In this document: positions 49,015 to 58,838 of the stretch, one piece after another
Layout of the letters: every line of letters starts with the position of its first letter
How positions within the stretch are numbered: the first letter of the stretch is position 1
NCBI RefSeq assembly: GCF_007859715.1
Contig: NZ_SJPG01000001.1
Location: 3,932,728-3,996,727 of the forward strand
Origin: Rubinisphaera italica
GTDB lineage: Bacteria; Planctomycetota; Planctomycetia; Planctomycetales; Planctomycetaceae
Direction: 5' to 3'
Length of the DNA stretch: 64,000 nucleotides
Notes under the pieces: model-generated
Told to the model about the DNA's origin: nothing
The model's database searches: none
Seen by the model: only the letters and a program-made list of their open reading frames with translations
Made by a program: the position numbers and the translations under genes

Positions 49015-50604
49015 TTAACAGATTTTTGGACCAGCGGCAATAACCTCTTCAGAGACACCATCTTCATAGGTTTTGAAGTTCTTGCAGAATCGTTCTGCAA
49101 GCCCTCGTGCCGCCTTTTCGTATTCGGCTTCGCTGGCCCAGGTGGTGCGTGGTGTCAAAATACCTTTTGGCACACGGGGACATTCTGTGATGACATCGAA
49201 TCCGAAAATCGGATCCTTTTCGGTCGGTGCATCTGTCAGTTCGCCTGAGTGAATCGCGTCGACAATGGCTCGGGTTTGTGGCAGTGGAATTCGTGCCCCG
49301 ACTCCATAAGCTCCCCCGGACCAGCCCGTGTTGACCAGCCAGACATTCGCATTGTGCTTTTTGATTTTCTCTGCGAGCAGGTCCGCATATTTTGCCGGAT
49401 GCCAGACCAGGAATGGTCCTCCGAAACAGGGAGAAAACGTTGCTTCCGGCTCTGTCACACCAACTTCTGTCCCCGCGACTTTCGCAGTATAGCCAGAGAT
49501 GAAATGATACATGGCGTGTTCTGGAGAAAGTCGACTGACCGGCGGAAGAACGCCGAAGGCATCGCAGGTGAGGAAAATCACATCCGACGGTGGTTCAGCC
49601 ACACATGGGATGATGGCGTTACTCATGTGCTCGATCGGATAGGCCCCTCGAGTATTTTGCGTAATGGTCGTGTTATCAAAGTCGACATGATGACTGTCAC
49701 GATCGTAAACCACGTTTTCGAGCACGGCTCCATATTTCAGAGCATTGAAAATTTCCGGCTCGCGTTCTCGGGAAAGATAAATCGCTTTCGCATAACAGCC
49801 ACCTTCAACATTGAAGATGCCGTCGTCAGTCCAGCAATGTTCGTCGTCACCAACGAGATAGCGTTTCTGATCAGCTGAGAGTGTCGTTTTTCCGGTGCCG
49901 GAGAGACCGAACAGAACAGACGATTTTCCAGTAGCTTTATCAGCCGTGGCCGAGCAGTGCATGGAGAGAATATTGTTTTTCGGCCCCCAGTAATTCATGA
50001 TCGTGAACACACCCTTTTTCATTTCACCGGCGTATTCAGTACCAAGAATGACGATTTCACCCATCTCGATATTTAAATCGACACTCGTTTTCGAAGTCAT
50101 ACCTGTGGTATGCCGATTAGCGGGGAATCGACCCGCATTCAGAATTGTATAATCAGGCTCTCCAAAGGTTTTGAGCTGTTCTTCGTTCGGTCGAATCAGC
50201 ATGTTCGACATGAACAAGGCGTGATAAGGTCGCGAGCAGATCACACGGACCTTCAATTGTGTTTTGGGATCCCAGCCGGCAAACGCATCGATACAGTAAA
50301 GTCGATCCTGCGTGTTGAGGTAATCGATCGCCCGTTCGCGATTGATGTTGTAGGTCAGTTTATCGAGCGGCGAATTGACCGGACCCCACCAGACGTCCTT
50401 TTCGGATTCCTCGTTTTTAACAACACGTTTGTCTTTAGGTGATCGACCAGTTTTCTCACCAGAATAAGCAATCAGGCAACCGGTGTCGGAGAGAGTAGTG
50501 CCCCGATCAAATCGAATCGCTTCTTCATACAAAGTTGAGGGGGAAGGATTGCGGAGAACATCTTCTACCTGGATGCCGTGCAATTTCAAATCAAAGCCAG
50601 CCAT
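49015..50604 (-). CDS. pckA: Phosphoenolpyruvate carboxykinase (ATP)
   Basis: 529 residues, ATP-dependent type, which converts oxaloacetate to phosphoenolpyruvate. The segments RGTTLSDTGCLIAYSGEKTG, VRVICSRPYHALFMSNM, the P-loop GLSGTGKTTLSAD and HFISGYTAKVAGTEVG (metal- and substrate-binding) are intact, and length is normal. AAGGA lies eight bases before ATG 50604. Gluconeogenic entry point; it and citrate synthase handle oxaloacetate from both sides. A hairpin follows. Confidence 0.96.
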   Translation of the reverse strand: MAGFDLKLHGIQVEDVLRNPSPSTLYEEAIRFDRGTTLSDTGCLIAYSGEKTGRSPKDKRVVKNEESEKDVWWGPVNSPLDKLTYNINRERAIDYLNTQDRLYCIDAFAGWDPKTQLKVRVICSRPYHALFMSNMLIRPNEEQLKTFGEPDYTILNAGRFPANRHTTGMTSKTSVDLNIEMGEIVILGTEYAGEMKKGVFTIMNYWGPKNNILSMHCSATADKATGKSSVLFGLSGTGKTTLSADQKRYLVGDDEHCWTDDGIFNVEGGCYAKAIYLSREREPEIFNALKYGAVLENVVYDRDSHHVDFDNTTITQNTRGAYPIEHMSNAIIPCVAEPPSDVIFLTCDAFGVLPPVSRLSPEHAMYHFISGYTAKVAGTEVGVTEPEATFSPCFGGPFLVWHPAKYADLLAEKIKKHNANVWLVNTGWSGGAYGVGARIPLPQTRAIVDAIHSGELTDAPTEKDPIFGFDVITECPRVPKGILTPRTTWASEAEYEKAARGLAERFCKNFKTYEDGVSEEVIAAGPKIC

Positions 50605-50845
50605 ACGTACGATTCCTTCAAGTATTCTGCTTACTGGGGACCTGATCAGATCAGATGTTATTTTTGTAAATGTCTTACTAAGTGTGTCACTGCTGGCTTG
50701 CCCGGCAGTGTTTCATTTGACGTTAAATATCTATATTTATGAAACCACGGATGGACTCGGATTTTCACGAATGTTTTTATTTGTGCAAATCTGCCTATAT
50801 CCGCGGTTCTCTTTCTTCACGGTTCTCGTTCTTCCAAGTAGAGGG

Positions 50846-50871
50846 CACACTCGCTTGCGCTTCGTGCTTGT
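50846..50871. repeat. Family B repeat arm
   Basis: CACACTCGCTTGCGCTTCGT plus GCTTGT resembles 6855-6880 and 39965-39990. It is a single arm in the 446-base gap 50605-51050, which otherwise contains no gene I can support. Confidence 0.65.
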
Positions 50872-51050
50872 ATTTCTTTCTTCCTGAGAGGCATTGTCGA
50901 TCATTCGTCCAGATTGCACAACTCAAGAAACCCTCTCTTCACCTGAGAATTTACTACGACTAGAGAAAAAACGCATAGAAAGTTACTCTTGTCCGAGCGT
51001 CGTGAGCACAAAATAAAAACTTAAAGAGCGAATCCCCTTCGGAGTCACCG

Positions 51051-52694
51051 ATGAATATTTTCAAAGCTCCCCTGCACATTCAAATCCTCGTCGCATTGAT
51101 CGTCGGAGCGGTGCTGGGAATTGTGATGAACCCCGGAACGACTCAGTTTTCGGATCCGAACAGCGAATTTACGCTGCAAACTCAGGATGGAAAAATTCTG
51201 ATTGTCGAAAAAGAACGTTCCGCAAAAGGGGAACTGGTTCCTGTCGTTCCTCCGGTCTCCGTGACTCCCGAACAATACGAAAAACGCTTTGACTATTTGC
51301 CGCCCGTTTCCGATGTCCAGGCTGGAGATGTGACCGTCAAAGTCACAGAGCGTCGATTTCGACTCGTGGAAGATTCCACCGGGATCGCCATCAATTATTC
51401 CCGGAAATATAACAATCATCTCCTAATGACTGATGATCGTGTTTCCAATCGGGCGGAACTGGAAAAAAAATATCCGGTCTTCCTGGCAGCATACGATAAT
51501 TACAGTAGTTCTCTTTCCCGTCTCGTCACGATCAGTTCGAAATGGATCGGAGATCTGTTTCTGCGACTGCTCAAAATGGTGACGATTCCGCTGATCGTTT
51601 CCTCTCTGATTACCGGAGTGGCCGGTTTGGGAGGAACCGGAAAACTCGGTTCCATGTTCGGCAAGACGCTTGGCTATTACTTTGTGACCAGCGTATTAGC
51701 GATTACGACCGGCATCATCATGGTCAATTTAATCCGCCCCGGGATCGGTGCGACATTACCTGGTACGGGTGAAGTGACGACATTCGGAGAAAACGAGTCG
51801 CTGATCGGCATCTTCTCAGGCATGGTCGACAATATGATTCCCCCGAACCCTGTCGCCGCTCTGGCAAATGGTGATTTTCTTTCGATCATCTCATTCAGCA
51901 TCCTGTTCGGTGTGTTCATCGTTCGATCTAAAGAAGCGACCCGTAATACAATGACAGGCTTCTTCAACGCGTTTTTCGATGTAATCATGGGCTTGACGAT
52001 GTTCATCATTCATCTGGCTCCTATTGGTGTGCTCGCCTTTATGACATTCGCAACGGCATCGCAGGGAATCGAAATCTTCGGCACTCTCGCCTGGTATATG
52101 CTGACGGTCTTTCTGGCTTTGATGGTTCATGCTCTGATTACTATGCCTTTAATCCTGAAATTCATTGCCAAGCGTTCTCCTGTGGCTTATGCACGAGCAC
52201 TCAGTCCAGCTTTGATGACCGCCTTTTCAACCGCTTCTTCCAACGGAACACTCCCTTTAACGATGACTTCTGTTGAGCAGAATGCGGGAATTTCGAATCG
52301 GACCAGTTCGTTCGTCTTGCCGCTTGGCGCAACCATAAATATGGATGGAACGGCTCTTTATGAAGCGGTTGCGGTTCTGTTTATTGCTCAGGCCACTGCA
52401 GGATTTGAGCTTTCGCTTTCAACGCAAATCATCGTTGCTATCACCGCTCTGCTGGCCAGTATTGGAGCAGCCGGAATTCCGCATGCGGGGTTAGTGATGA
52501 TGGCGATCGTTCTGCAAGCTGTCGGGTTACCACTCGATGCACAGGGAGTGATTATCGCCGTCGACCGCGTGCTCGATATGTGTCGTACAGCGATCAATGT
52601 CTGGAGCGATTCCTGCGGTTGTGCAGTTGTCGAGCAACTGACTGCAAATGATGAAGAAAATACGCCATCAGTCGTCCAATCAACGCCCTCCTGA
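51051..52694 (+). CDS. Dicarboxylate/amino acid:cation symporter (DAACS) with large insertion
   Basis: 547 residues. After the first helix (about 8-27) comes a hydrophilic insertion of about 120 residues (about 30-155), before the standard core resumes at SKWIGDLFLRLLKMVTIPLI. The core has eight helices with the family motifs TAFSTASSNGTLPLTM, LGATINMDGTALYE and AVDRVLDMCRTAINVWSDSC, which bind the substrate and cation. These carriers take up glutamate, aspartate or C4-dicarboxylates with Na+ or H+. GGAG lies seven bases before ATG 51051. The insertion would lie outside the membrane; its role is unknown. Confidence 0.9.
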   Translation: MNIFKAPLHIQILVALIVGAVLGIVMNPGTTQFSDPNSEFTLQTQDGKILIVEKERSAKGELVPVVPPVSVTPEQYEKRFDYLPPVSDVQAGDVTVKVTERRFRLVEDSTGIAINYSRKYNNHLLMTDDRVSNRAELEKKYPVFLAAYDNYSSSLSRLVTISSKWIGDLFLRLLKMVTIPLIVSSLITGVAGLGGTGKLGSMFGKTLGYYFVTSVLAITTGIIMVNLIRPGIGATLPGTGEVTTFGENESLIGIFSGMVDNMIPPNPVAALANGDFLSIISFSILFGVFIVRSKEATRNTMTGFFNAFFDVIMGLTMFIIHLAPIGVLAFMTFATASQGIEIFGTLAWYMLTVFLALMVHALITMPLILKFIAKRSPVAYARALSPALMTAFSTASSNGTLPLTMTSVEQNAGISNRTSSFVLPLGATINMDGTALYEAVAVLFIAQATAGFELSLSTQIIVAITALLASIGAAGIPHAGLVMMAIVLQAVGLPLDAQGVIIAVDRVLDMCRTAINVWSDSCGCAVVEQLTANDEENTPSVVQSTPS

Positions 52695-52874
52695 GGGGAT
52701 TCGAATCTCTTCAAAATTTGACTTCGCTTTTATCCATCATTAAACATTGATAAACTCTGTCAATCTGCAGAGGTTCCCGATGTTTCACAAATTCTATGTG
52801 AATGGAATCCAGTCAGAGATTGACGAAGAGAACCCACCCTTGAACTGCTCTTGCGTTGCCTCAGAAAGTTCGCC

Positions 52875-53111
52875 ATGAAGTACGTTGTCTACGGACTTGT
52901 TGTCCTCTTACTGGTAATCCATCAGGATTTCTGGTTATGGGATAATAATACTCTTATTTTTGGCTTCATGCCGATAGGCCTGTTTTATCACGCCTGCATT
53001 TCCCTGGCTGCCGCGGCGACCTGGTATCTGGCAACGATATTCTGCTGGCCAGCCGAGTTGACTTATGATGATCCTGTCACCACTCCTGAAAAAACTGGAG
53101 GTGACGCATGA
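52875..53111 (+). CDS. DUF3311 small membrane protein, symporter partner
   Basis: 78 residues from ATG 52875 with two hydrophobic segments (YVVYGLVVLLLVIHQDFWLW and MPIGLFYHACISLAAAATWY). DUF3311 proteins of this type (short, W/Y-rich) commonly precede sodium:solute symporter genes, as here: the stop overlaps the next start by four bases (53108-53111, ATGA). It probably helps the symporter. The frame extends to 52851 without a better start. Confidence 0.8.
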   Translation: MKYVVYGLVVLLLVIHQDFWLWDNNTLIFGFMPIGLFYHACISLAAAATWYLATIFCWPAELTYDDPVTTPEKTGGDA

Positions 53112-55183
53112 CGGAAATGATTATCATCGGAATCTATCTGGCCCTCCTGCTTGGGCTCGGAATTTTCGCCAGCACGTTGTTTAAGGGAACCAGCAAAGAT
53201 TACATGCTGGCCAGTCATTCAATTGGACCGTTCCTGTTATTGATGTCCATTTTCGGCACGACAATGACAGCATTTGCACTCGTTGGCTCCAGTGGAGAAG
53301 CCTTTGCCGAAGGCATAGGTGTGTACGGGATGCTCGCATCGTCATCAGGCATTGTACACTCGCTCTGCTTCTTTCTGCTCGGTGTGAAGCTCTGGTCGTT
53401 AGGCCGCAAATATGGATACACCACACAAGTTCAATTCTTCCGGGATCGACTGGATAGCGACAAAATCGGCCTGCTACTGTTCCCGATTCTTGTAGCACTG
53501 GTCATTCCCTATTTGCTGATTGGGGTCATTTCCTCGGGTGTTGTAATTAACAGCGTAACTGAGGGCGCCTTTGCAGGCACATTTGCCAACTATGATTATG
53601 GCTTGCCGCCCTGGCTTGGGTCTCTCGTCATTTCTATTGTCGTTTTGATTTACGTCTTCTTCGGGGGAATGCGTGGAACAGCCTGGGCAAATGCCTTTCA
53701 GACGCTCGTCTTCATGGCTTTAGGAGTGGTTACCTTCTGGATCATTTCCTCCAAACTGGGAGGAGTTCAGGAAGCAACGAAAATGGTTCTGGAGAAGAAT
53801 CCTTCCAAACTGATTCGCTCGGTCGATGAAGCCGACATGAAGCGCTACGAAACATCATTTGCCTCCTGGCAATCCATTGCCGAGTACAATTACGCGACGC
53901 GCACAGCCAAACTTTTCACTTTAAGTGATGAGCAGAAACAACAGGCTTATGCCGACTTCAAACCTCGGATGCCCAATTGGCAGCAGAAAGCCGAAACCGT
54001 GTTTGCCAAAAAGAACGGCTTGCTCAGTGACCTGACAATTGCTCAGAAAAATGAGGCTTTTCTTTTGCAGGATGATCGTAAAATTCCCGATCCTAAGCCG
54101 GAATGGTGGACGACGACATTACTCGATGATGAATCGATGACCCAGTATCCACGTTTCGAAGATGCTCAGCTTAAAGCCTATACAATTTTTAAAGATAAGA
54201 TCGGACACCCCGATAAAATGCTGGATCCAGATGACCCTTCTCAAGGCAAGAACTGGACCCGCAAAAAAGCTCGTGGCGTTTATCGCGCGACAAAGTGGGC
54301 TCCCTCACATCCACACGGAATCGGTTACTGGGAGTTTCTAACATATCTTTTTGTTCCACTCTCCGTCGGCATGTTCCCACACCTGTTCCAACATTGGCTG
54401 ACTGCAAAAAGTGCGAACAGTTTCAAACTGCCGGTCGTCGCTCACCCGATCTTTATTATGATCGTCTGGGTGCCTTGTGTGCTGGTCGGAATCTGGGCGA
54501 CTTCAGCGCTGACACCTGACGGTAAGCCAATGTTCCCCCCGCACTTTCCTCCGAATGCGGTGCTGGCAACAATGGTGAAAATCATGACTGATCCCCTATT
54601 AACCGGACTGCTCACAGCCGGGATTCTGGCGGCGATCATGTCCTCACTCGATAGTCAGTTCCTGTGCGTCGGTACAATGTTCACCGAAGATATTGTCGTT
54701 CATTACGGCGGCAAAAATCGCTTCAGTGATCGACAGGTCGTGCTCATGGCTCGTATCTTCATCATCGCAATTGTCGCACTGACTTACTTCTTCAGCCTGT
54801 TTGAACAGCGTCGCGTATTCACACTCGGCGTCTGGTGTTTCAGTGGTTTCTCAAGTCTGTTCCCGCTCGTCTTTGCTTCTCTTTACTGGAAGCGACTGAC
54901 AAAGGCAGGAGCCTACGCCTGTATCATCACAGCGATCACACTCTGGGTGTATTTGTTCTGGCGTTCGGACTTCGCAGCCATTGCGAACTTCACCATCAAT
55001 TTCGGTGGAGACAAATTTATGAGTTTCACCAAACCGGGTGAACATCTCGGTCCGGACGTCATCAAAACGATGCCTGTCATGCTGATGGTCCTCGGCTCCA
55101 CACTCGTCATGGTGCTCGTCTCATTGATCACCCCGAAACCGAAACAGGAAACAATCGAACGCTTCTTCCCGGAATCGAAGTAA
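53108..55183 (+). CDS. Sodium:solute symporter (SSS family) with large internal insertion
   Basis: 691 residues. The SSS core begins EMIIIGIYLALLLGLGIFAS with TLFKGTSKDYMLASHSIGPF and continues in about 13 helices. Between the helix at about 198-214 and that at about 408-426 is a hydrophilic stretch of about 170 residues (about 228-400), rich in Lys, Asp and Tyr. Comparable carriers lack it. It takes up an organic solute with Na+; the substrate is unknown. GGAGG lies just before ATG 53108, overlapped with the DUF3311 stop. Confidence 0.88.
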   Translation: MTEMIIIGIYLALLLGLGIFASTLFKGTSKDYMLASHSIGPFLLLMSIFGTTMTAFALVGSSGEAFAEGIGVYGMLASSSGIVHSLCFFLLGVKLWSLGRKYGYTTQVQFFRDRLDSDKIGLLLFPILVALVIPYLLIGVISSGVVINSVTEGAFAGTFANYDYGLPPWLGSLVISIVVLIYVFFGGMRGTAWANAFQTLVFMALGVVTFWIISSKLGGVQEATKMVLEKNPSKLIRSVDEADMKRYETSFASWQSIAEYNYATRTAKLFTLSDEQKQQAYADFKPRMPNWQQKAETVFAKKNGLLSDLTIAQKNEAFLLQDDRKIPDPKPEWWTTTLLDDESMTQYPRFEDAQLKAYTIFKDKIGHPDKMLDPDDPSQGKNWTRKKARGVYRATKWAPSHPHGIGYWEFLTYLFVPLSVGMFPHLFQHWLTAKSANSFKLPVVAHPIFIMIVWVPCVLVGIWATSALTPDGKPMFPPHFPPNAVLATMVKIMTDPLLTGLLTAGILAAIMSSLDSQFLCVGTMFTEDIVVHYGGKNRFSDRQVVLMARIFIIAIVALTYFFSLFEQRRVFTLGVWCFSGFSSLFPLVFASLYWKRLTKAGAYACIITAITLWVYLFWRSDFAAIANFTINFGGDKFMSFTKPGEHLGPDVIKTMPVMLMVLGSTLVMVLVSLITPKPKQETIERFFPESK

Positions 55184-55234
55184 TCATCAAGCCTCTCAAT
55201 CCACAATCCGTCTTGATCCATAATCAAAGGCGAG

Positions 55235-55254
55235 CCGAGCCAGTCATGGCTCGG
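55235..55254 (+). terminator. Hairpin after the SSS gene
   Basis: CCGAGCCA 55235-55242 and TGGCTCGG 55247-55254 pair perfectly around GTCA, 51 bases after the stop, but no T-run follows. Termination may need Rho. Confidence 0.5.
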
Positions 55255-55317
55255 GTGGGTTCGAGAAATATTATCATGCGAACCCAAACCCGATATCCTG
55301 CGTCTCTCCACAGATGC

Positions 55318-55345
55318 TTGCTATTCTCATTCCCGACTGTAGAAT
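55318..55345 (+). promoter_or_regulatory. Promoter of tRNA-Lys
   Basis: TTGCTA at 55318-55323 and TAGAAT at 55340-55345 are 16 bases apart, with the tRNA 5' end 11 bases downstream. Confidence 0.5.
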
Positions 55346-55355
55346 CGGAAAAAAA

Positions 55356-55428
<73 letters not shown>

Positions 55429-55529
55429 ATGCTAACTCTAAAATCAGCAATGACTTGATAGCCCTCATTTTTTTCATCGAGGTGACGTTTTCATGTCACA
55501 TTTGGTTGGCTAACATTATCCAACTTCGC

Positions 55530-55921
55530 TCAATCTGCTTGGGTGCTTTCCAGGCTTGGGCTACAAGTTTCAGAGTAGTAAGCAGATCGCCCAGAGAATT
55601 TGAAGCGTCTGATCATTCGCTGCCAGGCTTCCAGAAACCGACCATTTTTCATCCACTGCTGGAGACGAGAATGGTAGACCAACGTTGAGGGAAGCAACGC
55701 GGCAAATCTTTCCAGCGAGCCCCGCCCATCAATACCCAAAGAATACCTTCGAAGCATGCTCGATTCGCCTTATAGGGACGTCAACCATGGCGAGTCATCG
55801 GTAGATCTGGCAACAAATCAGTGATCAAATTCCATTGGTTATCAGACAAAACATAAGGGGGATCCGTCTTGGGTCCCGTATTTCGAAAAGCGTCTACTGT
55901 TCGTCGGAACAAGTATAACAT
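55530..55921 (-). pseudogene. IS5-like transposase remnant
   Basis: From ATG 55921 the frame encodes NTGPKTDPPYVLSDNQWNLI TDLLPDLPMTRHG, then TGA, then RPYKANRACFEGILWVLMGG ARWKDLPRCFP. After this the frame shifts by one and continues STLVYHSRLQQWMKNGRFLE AWQRMIRRF, ending at 55530. This is the N-terminal DUF4096 region of IS5-family transposases. One premature stop, one frameshift and loss of the DDE domain make it inactive. No terminal repeats were found. Confidence 0.85.
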
Positions 55922-56172
55922 CTGCAAATTTCCTTTCGGAAAAAGGGGAATGCAGATGGATTACCAAGCCTGATTTTTTTCGGTAGCTAAAGGAATACAG
56001 GACCGCCTCTAGTAATTAACTATGGCATACCCGAGTCTAAGGTCCGAAATCTTATAAGGAAGAATCATGATTTCTCATCGGGGAATAAAGTTGGGATAAT
56101 ATCTCTGAAGTGGGTTAATATTCAGAAATGCGACAAATCTTACTTCCTCTTGAGAAAATCAAATTACTTATT
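55922..56172. other. Region between the transposase remnant and DUF2237 gene
   Basis: About 250 bases, AT-rich, with no gene I can support. It may hold the rest of the old insertion sequence. Confidence 0.3.
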
Positions 56173-56589
56173 TCAATTTGCAGACGTTGCGTATTCCTGA
56201 AGCTCTTCGAGCGAGATGAATTCGAGTGTCGCCATGTGCGTTGCTTCGAGGATGACTTTGGGAGCAGTGCCAGCTTCGTAGGCTTCTTTCCAGCGGACTG
56301 CGCACAGGCACCAGCGGTCGCCGGGGGTTAATCCGGGGAATTCGTACTGCGGAATTGGAGTCGAAAGATCATTTCCTTGGGCTTTGCTGAATTCAAGGAA
56401 CTCAGCCGTTGCTTCGATGCAAACCGTATGCACACCCATATCACCGGCTCCGGTATCGCAGCAGCCGTTGCGATAGAAACCCGTCATTGGGGATTCACTG
56501 CAAGTAATCAACGGCTGCCCCAAAACATTTTTAGCACCAGAACGCGACGGAGTACTCATAACTTTTTGTTTCTCTGTATTAAAATTCAT
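56173..56589 (-). CDS. DUF2237 family protein
   Basis: 138 residues. The family segments GQPLITCSESPMTGFYRNGC, DTGAGDMGVHTVCIEATAEF and LTPGDRWCLCAVRWKEAYEA, with several conserved cysteines, are present. Small bacterial proteins of this family have no assigned function. A fragment of a second copy is at 3572-3730. Either M1 at 56589 (AGGG very close) or M11 at 56559 could be the start; neither has a good ribosome site. Convergent and unlinked to neighbours; thiC lies upstream on the same strand. Confidence 0.85.
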   Translation of the reverse strand: MNFNTEKQKVMSTPSRSGAKNVLGQPLITCSESPMTGFYRNGCCDTGAGDMGVHTVCIEATAEFLEFSKAQGNDLSTPIPQYEFPGLTPGDRWCLCAVRWKEAYEAGTAPKVILEATHMATLEFISLEELQEYATSAN

Positions 56590-56611
56590 ACCCTGAGGAG
56601 AGCGGTTTTCT

Positions 56612-56727
56612 CTTCTTCTCCTAGGGGAGAAGGACCAAAGGCCGTATGAGGCGATGCCCTCGGCGACCTCATTCAGAATGACACGAATTTTCCCCTCACC
56701 CTAACCCTCTCCCCAAGGAGAGGGGAC
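56612..56727. repeat. Dispersed palindromic repeat, family C
   Basis: CTTCTCCTAGGGGAGAAG, then GACCAAAGGCCGTATGAGG, then CCCTCTCCCCAAGGAGAGGG. In reverse complement it aligns with 28557-28660 along its whole length, with shared spacer bits such as GTGTCATTC/GTGACATTC. It lies between DUF2237 and thiC. Confidence 0.75.
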
Positions 56728-56760
56728 TGTTGCCTTCAACCCTCAACTTTCAACAAACCC

Positions 56761-58566
56761 CTACTTCCCCTCAATCTCAACCAGATCATCCTGCAGATCC
56801 TTCGCGGAATCAGCATCGACATAGTCGCTGTGGCAGTTGGCTTTCCCTTTATCGTCTGCTGGCATCGTTTTGACAGTTTTGGACGCCAACTTGTGAATCT
56901 CATTGGGACTGAGAACCCCCCGTTGTTTGAGGATAGCCTGTTGTTCCGGAGTCAGAGCGGCTGTCTTCTTGGCTTTTTCCCAGGCGTAGTTTTCATCTTT
57001 GCCAGATGCAAACTCGACAATTTCTCGGGAAATTCGCACACTGCACCAGTCGTGACCACACATTGCGCAGAAGTCAGTGTCGACATCGAGGTCTTCATCG
57101 TGATAGGCACGAGCGGTATCAGGATCAAAACTGAGCTCGAAATGTTTCTCCCAGTTGAGAGCGGCTCGGGCTTTGGTCAGTTCGTCATCCCGATCTCGAG
57201 TGCCAGGAATCCCAAGGGCGATGTCGGCTGCATGTGCTGCAATTTTATAAGCGATACACCCCTGTTTGACGTCGTCTTTTTTCGGCAAGCCGAGGTGCTC
57301 TTTCGGCGTGACATAGCAGAGCATACTCGCTCCGTGATAAGCCGCCGAGGTCGCACCGATACAACTGGTGATGTGATCGTAGCCGGGGAAGATATCGGTG
57401 ATGAGTGGACCGAGAACATAAAACGGAGCCCCATGACAGATGGTTCGCTGCAGTTTCATGTTGTATTCGACCTGATCGAAAGGCACGTGTCCCGGCCCTT
57501 CAACCATCACCTGCACACCCTGTCGCCAGGCTCGTTCGGTCAATTCGCCCAGTGTGCAAAGCTCGGCCAGTTGAGCCTGATCGGTCGCATCGGCCAAGCC
57601 GCCGGGACGCAGGCCATCGCCGATACTGAAGGTCACATCGTATTGACGCATCACCTGACAGATTTGCTCCCAGAGGACATACATCGGGTTCTCTTCACCA
57701 TGATCGATCATCCATTTGGCCAGCAAAGAGCCGCCGCGAGAGACGATTCCGATCAGGCGTTTCTTAACGTAATCGAGATGAGCTCGTAGGACACCTGCGT
57801 GAATGGTGAAATAGTCGACGCCTTGTTTCGCCTGATGTTCGATCGATTCGAGGATAATTTCGTGAGTCAGATCGCTCAGCTTACGACCAATGATCATCGA
57901 GTAAATTGGCACGGTTCCAATCGGCACGGTGCTGTTCTTGATGATCGCTTGACGACATTCGTCGAGATCTCCACCTGTGGAGAGATCCATGACGGTATCG
58001 GCACCCCATTTGATCGACCAGTGCAGTTTTTCGACTTCTTCATCGGTTCCAGAAGAAACAGGTGAAGCTCCCATGTTGGCGTTCACCTTGGTTAAAGAGG
58101 CTCGACCAATGCACATGGGATCGAGCTGATGGCTCAAGTGAACAGTATTAGCTGGGATAACCATGCGACCAGCTGCGACTTCATCGCGAACCTGCTCAGG
58201 AGTGAGATGCGGTTCACGTTCGGCAACACGCTCCATTTGCGGAGTGGTGATGCCCATTCGAGCCGATTCCAACTGAGTGATCGGTTGGAAACCTTCAGGA
58301 GCTTGCCAAGCCTCTGCTCGATGATAGTCGGTTTCAAAGCCATCTTTCTTTATCCAGCCTTCGGGCATGAAGTCCCAGGCAGTTTTCTCGGAGGGAGCCG
58401 GCATGCCGGAGGTATCTGGCGAGGCAAAAGTGCGTGCGCCTTCGGGTCCGGCCTGAATCGTGGGGGATAACGCAAACGAACCGGGATTCGTTCCCTCAGC
58501 ATTGCTGGAAGGGTTTCCGCCAATATTCGGCAATTCGTAATTTGAGGAAGAATGTGTATCGCTCAT
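56761..58566 (-). CDS. thiC: Phosphomethylpyrimidine synthase (ThiC)
   Basis: 601 residues, radical-SAM enzyme that rearranges aminoimidazole ribotide to hydroxymethylpyrimidine phosphate for thiamine. The core segments [60 protein letters not shown] and [17 protein letters not shown] are present, and the cluster Cys set is at the C-terminus, CAMCGHDWC (CxxCx4C). The N-terminus has about 60 extra residues of low complexity. The start is ATG 58566. No TPP riboswitch could be recognised upstream. Other thiamine genes are not adjacent. Confidence 0.96.
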   Translation of the reverse strand: MSDTHSSSNYELPNIGGNPSSNAEGTNPGSFALSPTIQAGPEGARTFASPDTSGMPAPSEKTAWDFMPEGWIKKDGFETDYHRAEAWQAPEGFQPITQLESARMGITTPQMERVAEREPHLTPEQVRDEVAAGRMVIPANTVHLSHQLDPMCIGRASLTKVNANMGASPVSSGTDEEVEKLHWSIKWGADTVMDLSTGGDLDECRQAIIKNSTVPIGTVPIYSMIIGRKLSDLTHEIILESIEHQAKQGVDYFTIHAGVLRAHLDYVKKRLIGIVSRGGSLLAKWMIDHGEENPMYVLWEQICQVMRQYDVTFSIGDGLRPGGLADATDQAQLAELCTLGELTERAWRQGVQVMVEGPGHVPFDQVEYNMKLQRTICHGAPFYVLGPLITDIFPGYDHITSCIGATSAAYHGASMLCYVTPKEHLGLPKKDDVKQGCIAYKIAAHAADIALGIPGTRDRDDELTKARAALNWEKHFELSFDPDTARAYHDEDLDVDTDFCAMCGHDWCSVRISREIVEFASGKDENYAWEKAKKTAALTPEQQAILKQRGVLSPNEIHKLASKTVKTMPADDKGKANCHSDYVDADSAKDLQDDLVEIEGK

Positions 58567-58838
58567 ACCAGATCCAATCGTTATCAGTTGTCCGTTACCT
58601 GATGGGCACGGATGTTTTCAAGTGGAAGTTACCACGGCAAAATTGATTCCTAATTTCGTTTGGAATTCGTAACCATTCATTGAACGATTGAAATTCCCAT
58701 TTGATTATAGAGTCTTTTCAGAGAAAATCAGCTATCGTTCGCTTCCTTTCTGTTTCAATGGTAGTTTCGCCGAGTAAACTTACCTATCATTTGCGCTTTC
58801 TGCATTAAAATCAGCCACATTTATTTTGAGACAGTTTA

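Noticed and set aside
56830..57789. Long plus-strand open frame of 319 codons inside thiC
   Set aside because: It is antisense to the fully conserved ThiC frame and has the composition of a shadow; no start site or family similarity.
58567..58838. TPP riboswitch upstream of thiC
   Set aside because: thiC is often controlled by one, but neither the CTGAGA nor the ACCTGATCTGG elements with the matching stems could be found in this 272-base region on the minus strand; only a short GGATCTGG just before the start, too close to be the aptamer.
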